The notes beneath the pieces were generated by a model, which searched no databases, was not told the DNA's origin, and saw only the letters and a program-made list of their open reading frames with translations. Positions 21,180 through 31,946 of a stretch of DNA of 64,000 bases are shown here, piece by piece. Within the stretch, counting starts at the first letter, position 1, and the number at the start of each line of letters is the position of its first letter. Source of the stretch: Gracilaria gracilis (Eukaryota; Rhodophyta; Florideophyceae; Gracilariales; Gracilariaceae). The DNA lies in contig JARGSG010000005.1 in the NCBI GenBank assembly GCA_030374805.1, positions 186,001-250,000 on the forward strand, written 5' to 3'. The position numbers and the translations under genes are program-made.

Positions 21180-22683
21180 CTGGGAGACGCGGGAAATATG
21201 ACAAATTGAGGTATTCAACAGCATTAAAGGAAATACATGAAAAACGTCTGATGCAAAACTGTTGTGCAACGTTCAACAATGCGGTGGTTACCAAGAGTGA
21301 CGTAAAGTAATATTTTATGAAAGTTTTTATCAGCGTTTAGAGAAGCAAGCTTTTCATAACAAATTCGCAAGGGTCCAAAAGCGTGCTTAACCTCTAAAAA
21401 GGAGCAATTAGATTATCGTGTCTAAACACTACGAAATACAAACAGAGTCTCCAATTGATCAAATAGAATATATTTTAAAACTTGCCGAAAAAATCAAAGT
21501 ATTGATTAAAAAATGCATGCACAGGTTCCAATTTTCAGAGTATTATTAATTGCAGACTAAGCGCAGAATCTCGAAAAAAAGTCCACAACTTTAACTTTTG
21601 ATTGTACCATAGTATAAAAAGATTGGTACTAAATGTGGCAGTTGGTGGGAAGCATAATAATGTTTTGGGCCCATAGAACTACGCATCAAAATTTCAGCAT
21701 ATTAGGTATGCATTTTTGCCTTGTAATTGTAACTTGTTGGCAATGAAATGATCCAAACACAGAGTGCCTCTTAAAAATACGCAAAATGCGCCGTATAACA
21801 CAGCGCATTTTTCTAAAGAAAAATATTAAAAATTAATACTGTGCTTGAATAAAATCTGAGTATTCTATGTATAAGCCCCACAAATTGCCAGTGTCCCAGC
21901 AATTGTGGTGTATTTACAGAACAATAGCCTTTGCTGCTGTTTTAGCTGAATTTGCCAGAATTGGCTTAGCATATTGAGCTAATTGCTCGTTTTTCACCCC
22001 AGTAGGAGCTTTGCGATAAACAATCAACAAAGTCGTGAAGTGTAACTTTCGTGTGTTCTACATGGTTTAAAATTAAGTCAACCAGTCGAGTTCTGAAACT
22101 TGACCTCTACAAGTCGAGAACTTTCTGTAACACTGTAACCACATATTTGTTTTCAAAAGCGTAAATCAAATACTTCGTGTAGTTCTAGACGACTTAGGTA
22201 GTGCAAAAATTGTCAACTCAATCGTTCAAATTACGTAGATATAATCAAGTCGACTTTTTAACTTTCCTCTAAATTGAGCTATTTTGTTCATATACATACA
22301 AATTTTATGCTTTTCCTCTTATAATTTATAAATTAATGTTCTCTTATCTTATACTACAATAAATTATTATCAAGAACACATAATTAACGTTTTGTGAAAC
22401 ACAAAAGCTTTCCTTGAATACGCAGCTCTACTTTTGCAGTTTGTAACTTAACCTCGTAAGTTAACCTCAACATCACCTGGTTAAGAAAGGCTATCTTACT
22501 GTAAGCTACAGTGCAAGCTGGCTTTCCTACAAAAATAACTTTCATTTTACTGTAAACAATTCTCCTTTTCATAGAGGTCACGCAATCGCACACCACACGT
22601 ACAACAATGCTTTTGGTATTATATTTGTACATATGCATACAACTTAAAATTGTTGACTTATCCGATTTTCCCGCGTCTCCCTG
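21180..22683. mobile_element. 1.5-kb non-autonomous TIR element
   Basis: The left end CTGGGAGACGCGGGAAAT and the right end, read on the minus strand, CAGGGAGACGCGGGAAAA form 18-bp inverted repeats with two mismatches. The interior is AT-rich without a transposase ORF; 21390-21740 and 21743-22018 are the parts repeated at 6220-6560 and 18826-19066. The ends resemble those of 8004-8808 and 27226-27754. No target-site duplication is evident. Confidence 0.7.
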
Positions 22684-24564
22684 ACTAGCAGAAAATATAC
22701 GTATGGGAACTTAGCAAATACTTGATATGAGCAGAAGCACGCGCTCTCACGGGAGACATACCACCAAGACAGATGCTGGACGTACATGTCGCTGCTTACA
22801 TTCAAGACCGATTCCAGGACGATCGGAGTCGGGAACATAAATGCCAAATGGATCATCTTATCGAGATGATTTCTATTGTGCAACCCATGCTATCCGATAG
22901 GCTGAAATTGGCTCGTCTCTCTATTGAAGGATGGATAAACTACCGTCGTGGTACCTTGGCATGCAATGCAAGTAGTGTGGCTGTGCTACCGCACCTCATC
23001 GGAATCGCTAATGGTTGTTCCTATTTGCTTTCCTTGGAGCTAACTATAGCTATCCGATAGTTTATTCCTTAATCATGTGCTTGTAATCCTTGTTTTTCTT
23101 CAACCCGTCTTGTAGAGAGTTCATAACCGCCTGATTCTTGACTACAGGTGCGGTAGAAACGTTTGGTGCGAATGCACAAACGATCAACCAGCACCACCAG
23201 AGTGCAGTGACTACTTGGTCTTGCACAGTGGTGCAGTGCGGTGCGTTGAACTACGATGGTGTTCCAAAACGTATAAAATGCTGTAGCTCCAAACGGGAGT
23301 TTGGAGCAAGCATGTCGAAATCTTAGGGACAGACTGAAATGTCTGTGACTTCCTGAGTGGAAGTCAGTAGTATAAGTAGTCACCCAACATGAGTAAAGAC
23401 TAGAGACCTGGGATGACCTACAACCTTCTAGACCCCAGCTATACTCTTCCAACATATACTTCTAGATAGGCCTCTACAACGCGCTACCTACGAACTATAC
23501 GAATATGCATCTCGTCCCATGCGACATCATCAACAACAAGACTTTGTGAGCGTCAACAGATCATTCGGGAACCATCTTTGTGTGCCTTTTTGGAAATCCG
23601 GGCTTCAAGCCTGCCTCGGCTGACTTCCACTTGAAATTAACTAGAGGCGGTGTTTTTGTGTATTTCTTTTCTTCGCTATGCTGCGCGCTACACGTAGTTC
23701 CTCTTCGCATCGTTATCGATCAACTGTTGAAAAAAAAGAATGTCGAGGAAGAAACTGCTGTTGACGAGGAGGACAACGCAATGAAGCTCGAGTTGCAGCT
23801 ATTGGTTATCTTAGCCGTCAGAGGGTGGGAGCAGCGACAACGTGACGCTGCACAAATTTGGAATTGGAGAGCTGGGCAGTTTTTAAGCTTCGCAAACATG
23901 ATGGAAATATGCATCGAATATCATACAGCTCATGTTCACAAAAGCAAGTTCAAAAGCTACGAGACCTGACATCAGGTTAGGGTTAGTTTACGGAGCTGGT
24001 AAAAAATGGGCGTCTCCCTCTACGATGGCTGCCAAAGGGGCGCGCCTGATGGTGGCGTTATCGCTGACGAGCGGGAAAGGGCCTCGGCTGCCGCGCTTTG
24101 TGCGCAGAGCCTCCTACCGGTCAAAAAGTGAGTGAACGCGTTTCTTGCGTCCCAGGCAGTGATACCTTTCTACGCTGATAAACCCTTTGCGGGTTCTGGT
24201 TGTCATTCTTGCCCCGACGTGTTTCCTGCGCAGTTCCACTTGTCCGCTGCTGATTGGAGTAGCGCACCATCTGCGAAGGTAGCGCTCCTGGCGCATGTGT
24301 GTCGCCCGGCCCAGCACTTCACAAGTGCGTGGGGTGTGGCCCATTCCACTTGCGTCCTTTTACTGCCGCAGACGTGGCACTCTCGTGAGCTGCAACGCGA
24401 GCGTTACGTCATTCTTCGCGTCCTACGCCCCCTGTCGTTCAACCACTCGAGCTTCCAGAGTCGTTTGCTATTCTACGACAATATGGAGAACATCAGCACG
24501 GCACTAATGATGTTGTGCTCACCGAGCGCTTCACCACCTTTTCGACCTCAAGAACGACATCATC
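22684..24564. other. intergenic region upstream of the Gly-rich gene
   Basis: It contains a 95-codon ORF starting at a real ATG (22773-23060) with R-L-S-I-E-G-W and a 62-codon stretch ending at 23969 with a charged N-terminus; neither is recognised, and both could be decayed transposon fragments. From about 24000 the sequence becomes GC-rich and leads into the TATA box at 24565. Confidence 0.45.
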
Positions 24565-24572
24565 TATAAAAG
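24565..24572 (+). promoter_or_regulatory. TATA box of the Gly-rich protein gene
   Basis: TATAAAAG stands 124 bp upstream of the ATG at 24696. Between them lies an unstructured leader rich in C and A (CAACAAC-type), as is typical of highly expressed eukaryotic genes. Confidence 0.65.
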
Positions 24573-24695
24573 AGGGACACTCTCCCTCTGAACCCCGTCT
24601 CTACCGCCATCTCAACAACCCACACACTCTGAACAACAACAATAACCACAACAGAAGACCACAGCACTTTTTTTCACTTTCAATCATATACAAAG

Positions 24696-25398
24696 ATGAT
24701 CGCCAAAGTTGCCGTATTCGTACTCGCTGCCGTGGCTTCCATTTCAAACGCTGCCCCTCTGCCCACACAACCATCTACAGTTCGTCAATTCGTGGTGCCA
24801 GTTATTCCGCCATTCGACTTCTCCACCTCGGCAGGTGGCAACGGAGGAGCTGGTGGCGCCGCCTCTGCCGTTGGAGCTAATGTCAGATCGCGTTCAGGCC
24901 GCCCCTGGCGTAAGCTCTTCTGGTGATACGTTTAACGCGGGCGGTATCTCTGGTGGCAACGGTATCTTCAGCGGGGCCGTGGCAAACGGCGCAACCGGAA
25001 ATATCAATGGTGGTGGCTCTATCCAAGGTTCGTTCCAAAACGGAGCTACGGGCGGCGCTGGCGCTGCTGGTGGCTCGGTCGGTACGGTACCTCCAGTCCC
25101 CGTCTTCCAGCCATTTCCCACATTTAACTCCCCAATCTCGGCAGGTGGCAACGGAGGAGCTGGTGGTGCCGCCTCTGCCGTTGGAGCTAATGTCAATGGC
25201 GGCTTTGGCGCCCCTGGCGTGAGCTCTTCTGGTGATACGTTTAACGCGGGCGGTATCTCTGGTGGCAACGGTATCTTCAGCGGGGCCGTGGCAAACGGCG
25301 CAACCGGAAATATCAATGGTGGTGGCTCTATCCAAGGTTCGTTCCAAAACGGAGCTACGGGCGGCGCTGGCGCTGCTGGTGGCCCGGTTCGCACGTAG
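24696..25398 (+). CDS. secreted Gly/Ala/Asn-rich protein with two 103-aa repeats (one frameshift)
   Basis: The product starts with a clear signal peptide (M-I-A-K-V-A-V-F-V-L-A-A-V-A-S-I-S-N-A) and a short Pro-rich spacer. Two copies of a Gly-rich unit follow (A-G-G-N-G-G-A-G-G-A-A, G-D-T-F-N-A-G-G-I-S, G-N-I-N-G-G-G-S-I-Q). In DNA the units start at 24831 and 25141 and are almost identical over about 250 bp. In the first unit the bases between GCTAATGTC and CCCCTGG differ from those in the second and are one base longer, so the frame from ATG 24696 ends at 24923 while the repeat frame continues to TAG 25396-25398. A sequencing error, a real mutation or a very small splice event could explain this. 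Cell-wall, mucilage or surface-glycoprotein roles are possible; no family was recognised. Confidence 0.7.
24831..25389 (+). repeat. tandem duplication, period 310 bp
   Basis: Two units start at the same GCAGGTGGCAACGG sequence (24831 and 25141). They are nearly identical apart from one third-position change, a replaced 15/16-base segment near 24886 and the divergent ends. Such high identity in DNA suggests a recent duplication or gene conversion. Confidence 0.9.
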
Positions 25399-26581
25399 AC
25401 GCAGTGAGATACGAGAAATGAAGTCCGAGGGGTACCATTGTTGCCAAAGCATCCTTCCGAGCATACCTCTAGCTGGAGCAAAACTTAGGCTATGAACAAA
25501 GAATTGGTTTCAGTACTATAGCTTAAAAAACTAGGTAAATGGTCCTCTGCTTTTTGTCATTAGTCGTACCGTACCTTGAGGCACCTCGCTGTGTGTTTAT
25601 GTTTGCGCTGAAATGCTTCAGAGGTGAAAGCTGTGACTTCTATTATGGAGACAAGAGCGAAATGAATTTCCTAACTGTGTAAACGAATGACTCTTTAACT
25701 TCTGCAGTAGGCGGGCAATGAAGAGCTTAAGAAGATGCAAAAGATACGATTCTTGCCCGCATTACTGTTCAGTATTATTTAGTTTGCAGTGTATTCGGGC
25801 AGTGAGGGCAGTTGTGAGGAGAATGTGGCTCCGAGTGCTGGTTGAGGAGCAAGTGATTGGACAAAAGGAATACAATCCTTCCTTTTCTTACATTTTCGCC
25901 TCTCAAAACTTAGTTTCATCGCAAACCGCAAAGCGTTTATTTGCTAGCTAAGCAGCAAATCACAATTAGGTAACAATGGAATCGCCAAGGCCTTCTAGCC
26001 CAGGCGGTGCGCTCTGGAACAGCGGAACCAGCGAGAGGCTCGGCGACGCCGGCGGGCAATCGTCCACATCTTCCGCCTGGGTCTTGGTAGTGTACATCTT
26101 CACTTTGGGGTGGATGGGCTGAGTGCAAGTCCTAGAAAAGGCAGATGGCCTTCGCTTGTCTAAGGGGCAGGCATTGAGCCTTTTCCAGTGGCACTTGGTC
26201 AAGATTGAAATTCCCTTCGATCAGTTGTTTTCGTTTGTACTCAGACAAGCGGAAGTGAAGTTGCAGCCAGCGAGTGGGTCTGATGGAGGTGCTTATACAA
26301 CTTTAATCCTAGTTGGCGAACGCTTGATATCACAACACATTTTGTTGTTGTAAGGTGGATGGCGAGTAAGATCCTCTCTTGCTTTGTCATCACAGGGCTC
26401 TGTCTGCACGTCACTCGCAAATGATCTGGAATTAGGCAGTTCTGAAAACGTTCGCCAACAAAAATTGTTTCGAAGTTGTCTATTTTGCTGATCATCATCA
26501 GGCCGCAAGGCCGAAGTAGGGGAGACGCTGGAAAAGTGGCTAATTGGAAAGGGCCCCTTGTCAGCCGTGGAGTCCACGGTG
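25399..26581. other. 3' flank of the Gly-rich gene, no gene seen
   Basis: Only short ORFs lie here on both strands, none with a recognisable protein. Mixed base composition, no repeat noted. Confidence 0.6.
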
Positions 26582-26634
26582 GAGCCGGAACTCTTGCGTC
26601 GTCGACCAGGTCGACGACGCAGGAGTTCCGGCTC
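26582..26634. repeat. near-perfect 53-bp palindrome
   Basis: Arms of 26 bases around a single central A (26608) differ by one T/C change, which would still pair as G-U in RNA. The arms contain GTCGTCGACC. There is no U run after it, so it does not look like a bacterial-type terminator. Confidence 0.9.
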
Positions 26635-26642
26635 TCTCCACT

Positions 26643-26800
26643 GAAGAAAATTCTAGGATTGTTTATGAGGCGTTTCAGACCTTTTAACTCAAAAAGATCA
26701 TTTAATGTCCATTTTGGCCTGATTTGTAAATACTTTTGGAAAGCATTGCTGGACCGATGTGGATGTTCAGTAATAATTTGTATAGAGCTTTGCTATCAGT
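26643..26800 (+). repeat. remnant of the 5' region of a pogo-like element
   Basis: It matches 61855-61965 in order: GAAAATTC, a GAAACG/GAGGCG block, TTTGTRAATACTTTT and GCATTGCTGGACC(G/A)ATGTGGAT. The partner lies about 300 bp upstream of the transposase ORF at 62239, so this is probably the non-coding 5' end of a related copy. Confidence 0.55.
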
Positions 26801-27225
26801 CTATTTGGCACTTATTCAAAAGTTATATGATGTAACGATGTCAGAGCAGACTTTGGGTGGCATATCTTTGTTCGAGTATGCGACACTGGCCTTCGACGTC
26901 AAGGTGACACTATTGAAGTTCTGGTAGTCTCTCATGTTCGCGCAGGGCCCCAATCTACCTGATCTAAGGTTAGAAGACCTTGAAAGCCTAGCAGTTGCGC
27001 CTGCATGGGAACCTGAGGGTAGGGCCATTGTTTACTTTAAAATTTGAAGACTTTTTGTAACGCTTGTGAATGGCAATTACAATAGGTACCTCAAGTTGTT
27101 TACAAATAGTCGTGCTTTGCTATGTGACAAATACCCCCAACTGTTGGGCTGTCAGCCCCAAAAGCTTTCAACAATCTCAAACGCTGTTTTCCAAACTTCC
27201 CTCTAGTTCCAGTGAAGGAAACTCT

Positions 27226-27754
27226 CAGGGATTAGGGTAAAATTTCATAAGTTCACGAAAAGGTTTAATGACAGGGTGGAAAGCAAGGTATTTTCTATGA
27301 GAAGCTAATAGACAAGTCTTAAACCCAGCAATGCCAGTTCACGCTAAATAAAAGCGCATGATACATTTTTTGTCGGTAGTACAAAAGGAAAACTGTAAGT
27401 TTTAGGTCATTTAACATGTGTTTGTCCAAATATTTAAAAAAAATTCATTCTGTACTTCACAACTCGAAGAAGGCCATCATAGATTTTACTCCTTGTTTTG
27501 GAGAGGAGGAAAAGAAGTGGGGCAAAAGTAAATATATCAAATGCACGCTGTTTCGAAGCAGAACAGAGACCTTAAAAAAATTTGGAGCCAAGCCTAGGAA
27601 GCATATGCTTCAGCATAGCGGCCATTTTGAAGTCAAATATGTAAATTTATTTGATATTGACTCCCCCAAATTATAGGATATGTTAAAAATGCTTTAATCA
27701 ACTGTCAAATTTTGTTCTGATTTCTGACAAAGGCGAATTTTCTGCTATTCCCTG
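27226..27754. mobile_element. degenerate short TIR element
   Basis: The ends CAGGGATTAGGGTAAAATT and (minus strand) CAGGGAATAGCAGAAAATT match at most positions and resemble the ends of 8004-8808 and 21180-22683. There is no coding capacity. No target-site duplication was identified, and the assignment is tentative. Confidence 0.4.
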
Positions 27755-28129
27755 GATTGGATACTAATTTCAAACACCACATTCAACTAATCATAGCTTG
27801 GTGACTTCTACTCATAATCCTACAATTCATGATGTTTCCCAAGCTATAAGCTTTAATTCAATGTCTTACATTCAATGCAGGTAAACCCGTGGATCCAAGA
27901 AAATGAGCCTTTGAGTCCCGTCACTGCGCTAGACTCCTAAGTATCTTAATTTCTCTGTTCAAAATGGCACCATTGTTTTTGCCTTTTGCGGTTTGCTGCG
28001 AGTTATTTTGTGAAATATTCAAGTCTGAGACCTGAAACGTACCATTTTAAGTCAAAGTTTCGCAAATCTTGCTTTGTAAAAGAAAATTGTTGCAAAACCC
28101 CAATATTGAGCCTCTCAGTCGCATGCAAC
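27755..28129. other. 3' flank of the OYE-like gene, nothing recognised
   Basis: AT-rich sequence of about 375 bp between a degenerate TIR element and the stop of the flavoprotein gene, with no supported feature. Confidence 0.6.
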
Positions 28130-29275
28130 CTACCCTACATAATTCTGGTTCAGATCCGTAAATCCCTCAGTCGTCCACTTGTGTTCCACCGAAGTATACC
28201 AGTACTTAGGGTCCAGCATAGGCTTCAACTCTGCACCCGTCGTAAACTTTTCTACCAGATCCGGATTACTAAGAAATGCTCTGCCAAATGATATGAGATC
28301 CGCATTACCGTTCGCAATTTCCTTCTCAGCGGATTCTGCGTCATACCCCATGTTTGCAATAACTGTTCCATGGTAAACCTTCCTAAATTCTGCAAGGGTC
28401 ATTGGATCTCCCTTGGTGTGAAATCCAAAGTCAAGCCCAATCACAATGTGCAAGTATCCAAGCCCGTACTCATTGAGCCGAGACGCGTAATATAAAAAGG
28501 CTTCTCGAAAGTCATCGCTTCCCATACCATTGTACGCCCCGTTCGGGGATATTCGAATACCGACACAGTTGGAATCGAAAACTGTGAACACAGCCCTCAA
28601 AATTTTGTCGATTATACGGAAGCGGTTCTCCAGGGAGCCACCATATTCATCATCACGTTTGTTCGAACAGCTTTGCAAGAATGTATCAAGCAGAAATCCG
28701 CTGGCACTATGAATCTCGACTCCGTCAAACCCACCGTTCTTAGCTGTTTGAGCGGCATTTTTAAACTCTCCTGGGAGGCTCTCGATTTCCTCAGTACTCA
28801 TTTCGCGAGGTTCCTCGATATCTACTTCCATCGCCCGTGGTGTATGGTTTTGTTTTCCGGAAGAAGATGGGCGTTTGATCGCGGATGGAGCGATAGAGAT
28901 GGCTTTCTTTCCTTCATAACCTGGCTCCCTTTCACGAAACGAAGAGTGGCTGGCGCGGCCACAATGCCACAGTTGGCAGAACATTATACCATTCCTCTGG
29001 TGGACCATGTCAGTGACGATCTTCCAAGCCTTGGCATGGCTTGACCCGAAAATATCAGGGGCGTGAAACCAGCCACGAGCCATAATAGAAGTTTGAGCGC
29101 CTTCTGATATGATGAGTCCTGCTGAGGCACGCTGAGAATAATAATCTGCAAGAAGATGGTAGGCATCACAAGATGATCCCGCCCTGCCGCGCGTGAGAGG
29201 AGCCATCACGACGCGGTTTTTGAGTTTTTGATATCCCATCTGAAAGGGAGAAAGAAGATGAGGGCAGTGAGACAT
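28130..29275 (-). CDS. Old Yellow Enzyme / 12-oxophytodienoate-reductase-like flavoprotein
   Basis: A single uninterrupted ORF of 381 aa from ATG 29275, the usual length for this (beta/alpha)8 FMN family, which uses NADPH to reduce alpha,beta-unsaturated carbonyls in the cytosol. Family marks in order: L-K-N-R-V-V-M-A-P-L-T-R near residue 18 (the FMN-contact Thr present), the Q-L-W-H-x-G-R block near residue 100, G-V-E-I-H-S-A-S-G-F near residue 185, R-D-D-E-Y-G-G-S-L-E-N-R, R-I-S-P-N-G-x-Y, P-M-T-L-A-E-F-R, and F-G-R-A-F-L-S-N-P-D-L-V near the C-terminus. The active-site segment is odd: yeast OYE1 has H-S-A-N-G-Y, whereas here Asn is Ser and the proton-donor Tyr is Phe. No intron or targeting signal is seen. 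Confidence 0.92.
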   Translation of the reverse strand: MSHCPHLLSPFQMGYQKLKNRVVMAPLTRGRAGSSCDAYHLLADYYSQRASAGLIISEGAQTSIMARGWFHAPDIFGSSHAKAWKIVTDMVHQRNGIMFCQLWHCGRASHSSFREREPGYEGKKAISIAPSAIKRPSSSGKQNHTPRAMEVDIEEPREMSTEEIESLPGEFKNAAQTAKNGGFDGVEIHSASGFLLDTFLQSCSNKRDDEYGGSLENRFRIIDKILRAVFTVFDSNCVGIRISPNGAYNGMGSDDFREAFLYYASRLNEYGLGYLHIVIGLDFGFHTKGDPMTLAEFRKVYHGTVIANMGYDAESAEKEIANGNADLISFGRAFLSNPDLVEKFTTGAELKPMLDPKYWYTSVEHKWTTEGFTDLNQNYVG

Positions 29276-30631
29276 AGTGCAATGGGGTGAGTCTGAGGCA
29301 AAAGAGGAGGAATTCTTAACATCAGACCTGCCATAGCCACTCTGACGAACTCAGGCGGGCGGTACACTTTTAAGAGGCGAATGTCAGCTCGTTTCAAATC
29401 GTTTTCTCATCCTTGACTCTATCCTCTGTATCCCTGTTGGTATCGATAAGAGAAATTCAGGAGATACGGGAAATGTGTGGTAGATTCTGTGAGTTGTTTA
29501 GGACTGTATCGAATATTTACTGCCGCAGATGGTCGTGTCGTTGATTGTTGGTCAGAGTTAAAAGGAGAATCCTTTCTCAATGCTTGCGTCGCTCATCCTC
29601 GTCTCCACAGCCGTCACTCCGTTGTATCTTATCTACCCTTGTAAAATTACATACAGCAACGTTTCATTCGCAAGAAAAATTGGAGAATGGTCAAGAGCTC
29701 TGCTTCGCAAAAAGCTGACGCAGAAGGGTGAGCTAGAACAGTCCTCGCTCTGTAGGAAATGCGTCTCATGCAGTGTAATTTTCAATCTTTTTATGCGCAG
29801 CTAAATACCCAAGCGTTGTCCACGTGTACTACGTAATAATACAAGGTTGTAATTGAATTGGTGTTCATGTAGTTCCATTCCGCCAGGTTGCAGTGGCCAG
29901 CTCCGCTGGTCGCCGCTTGACGACAGACACGTGCTCTCACGTCAGCCACGGAGCACGCGCGACAAAGAAGCAACCCCATTGGTGCGTCGCCAACTTGCTT
30001 GTGCGACAAACCGTCTCCGTGCTCCTGCGTTCCCTCGTGAAGGAGTGATGTTGCCATTCGAGTGATGACATCGGGGTACGAGAAAAGAAAAATTTGGGCC
30101 CGTGACCATAATCAATTCAATTTTCTAACTCAAGGACAATTTCGGTCTCAGAGGACCAACTAGTTCTAGATCCATTCTAATCACGCAACTCCACTGGTCG
30201 CTCCACCTATTATCCGTATGATAAATGCACCCATATAACGTTCTTCAACGTCGTTTTGAGGACATCTCTTCCACGGCGTTTGTGAATATTTGAATCGTGT
30301 TTTTATATCAAATTGCGATCTCATGAGTTGAGGTATGAGGTCAACTACTGAAATTATTTGCTGTTGTCCAAGTCACAGAAGCAAAGCTCTAGTAACGTCT
30401 GTGTATTTGCTCAGATAAATATATGAAAGCTGAAATACCAAATCATGCATTGGTTGTAGACTTTCTTCAAGATGCAGTCAGGTATGATACTTGCCAAACC
30501 ACATTCACGGCAGCATTCGATCATTTTACACCCTATCAAATGTCTGGCAGGACCCCCAGTCTAGAGCTTAAAAACTTCGAGGTGAAGCACTATTAAAAAA
30601 ATACTTTTAACCCCACAACAGTGTTGTTGGA
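29276..30631. other. intergenic region upstream of the OYE-like gene
   Basis: No gene is supported in about 1.35 kb. Short frames on both strands look incidental. No TATA box close to ATG 29275 is obvious. Confidence 0.6.
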
Positions 30632-31382
30632 TGTTGGCTGATAAAGGGAATTCTGGATCAGGTGCGAACTACGGTAGAGGGATTTGATAGAAAGAGAGAG
30701 ATGGAGGCAGCTAGACAGAACGGGCACATTCACACGAAGTTGTCCTTCTCCTCTGAGTTGCCGTCCAGGAGGAAGGACGGCCTTTTATGCGTACCCCAGC
30801 CGAGCCAGTTGACAGCTGACCCGACAGACATGATTGTACTTGTAAATCGCGCTAGTAATCCAGCATACCGAAGGTACAAGATAATAGGCGTCTAGGAAAC
30901 TATCTGACGTAACCCTGACTACGCAATTTCTCGTACTGTCCATATGTTGACCTACTGCACGCCTAAGTTAATTTGCGCGCATATGCGTACGCGGTTCAGT
31001 CCTGACATCAGCTCAGACACATATGGTGCATTGATGTATGTCCAACGCAGAGCGGCAACGGTGATGCAGAGCATACAACAGCGCCCCGTAAAAATTGAAG
31101 AGCAAAATGAAAATCTTACATGTTTCCAGCATTGATGTTGCTTTGCCGTTTCGTTCCCGTGGCGCATACCTCCTCAAGGTATTTCTTGACAAGACCTGGA
31201 ACGTCGTCGCGGAGAAAATCCAGGGACACCCAATTTGTTTCACTGTCAGACAATCCACGCCATTTCACTAACAGTTCGGAAATTTCCTTCTTCAGTCTAA
31301 TATTGTCAAAACGATCGATTACGAGCAGTTCCTTTTGTGGAGAGACTGATACGCTCCGTTGGAACCATCTGGTGCGAGACAT
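30632..31382 (-). mobile_element. element E remnant: 3' LTR and end of pol
   Basis: The right part is a chromodomain related to elements B and D. The left part, about 30632-31073, is read as its LTR: the minus-strand start TGCTCTGCATCACCGTTGCCG stands after the same GGCGCTGTTGTA sequence that precedes the D LTR, and the far end (TGTTGGCTGATAAAGGG on the plus strand) resembles the far end of the D LTR. A TATA box (minus CATAAAAGG, near 30784) lies inside. The rest of E is missing. Confidence 0.6.
31116..31382 (-). pseudogene. pol: element E pol fragment: chromodomain
   Basis: About 88 codons carry E-L-L-V-I-D-R-F-D-N-I-R, V-K-W-R-G-L-S-D-S-E, V-S-L-D-F-L and a terminal K-Y-L-E-E-V-C-A-T-G. 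These correspond position by position to the chromodomains of D (31947) and B (18330). Upstream sequence (31383-31508) is not clearly alignable, so only this end survives. Confidence 0.8.
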
Positions 31383-31508
31383 TGTGCTGCATTTTTGTGC
31401 AGCAAAAAAGGCTAGACCAGTTCAGCTGAACGTTCCGAACGGGCTGTGACAAGGAACACAAAATACACGACTTTGTATATTTGTGTGACTTAGTGGCTGG
31501 AAGCCGGC

Positions 31509-31903
31509 TGTTAACAAATGTAAGGCTGGACCAGATGGCGGACAATCAAGAAGTAAAACGCCCCAGAACCGCGAGGATAAGGGGAGAATGTAGGCAAGAA
31601 GTGAATGAAGTAGCCGGTCAGGAGGGCACCCCGATGAGGCTGGAAATTTTTTTCTCTCGGGTCGCCCCGCGCTGGGCGCGGAGCTTTTATGGGCACCCCT
31701 TGGCTCCTCAGTTGTTTGCTGAGAGCCAAAAAAACACATTATTGCGTAATCTAATAGCCTAGTTACACTAACATAGATAGACTAGATTTGAATTGTCCCA
31801 GTGCGACATAAATCAGACGTTTGCTCGCAAATGCGGATATTACGTATGCCCGCATATGCGCTTACAGAGAATTAAAATTCAACGGCAACAATGCTGCACT
31901 GCA
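31509..31903 (-). repeat. 3' LTR of element D
   Basis: It pairs with 36613-37006 along its whole length with a moderate number of differences and small indels. On the plus strand it starts TGTTAACA and ends CACTGCA. The element's last pol stop lies just inside it, at 31947. Confidence 0.9.
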
Positions 31904-31946
31904 TACAACAGCGCCTCGTAACTGTCGATATCAAAACTGAAGATAG

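Noticed and set aside
22773..23060. 95-codon ORF with ATG, possible recombinase fragment
   Set aside because: Only a faint resemblance in R-L-S-I-E-G-W; no second family mark, so no function is called.
23580..23969. 130-codon ORF, possible Harbinger-type N-terminus
   Set aside because: No ATG at the start and no recognisable catalytic motif.
23976..23990. GGTTAGGGTTAG, telomere-like
   Set aside because: Only two units and no context of a telomere; chance is sufficient.
24894..25481. 195-codon ORF antisense to the Gly-rich gene
   Set aside because: It lies opposite GC-rich Gly/Ala codons, which give open Pro/Ala-rich antisense frames; the sense frame has a signal peptide and TATA box.
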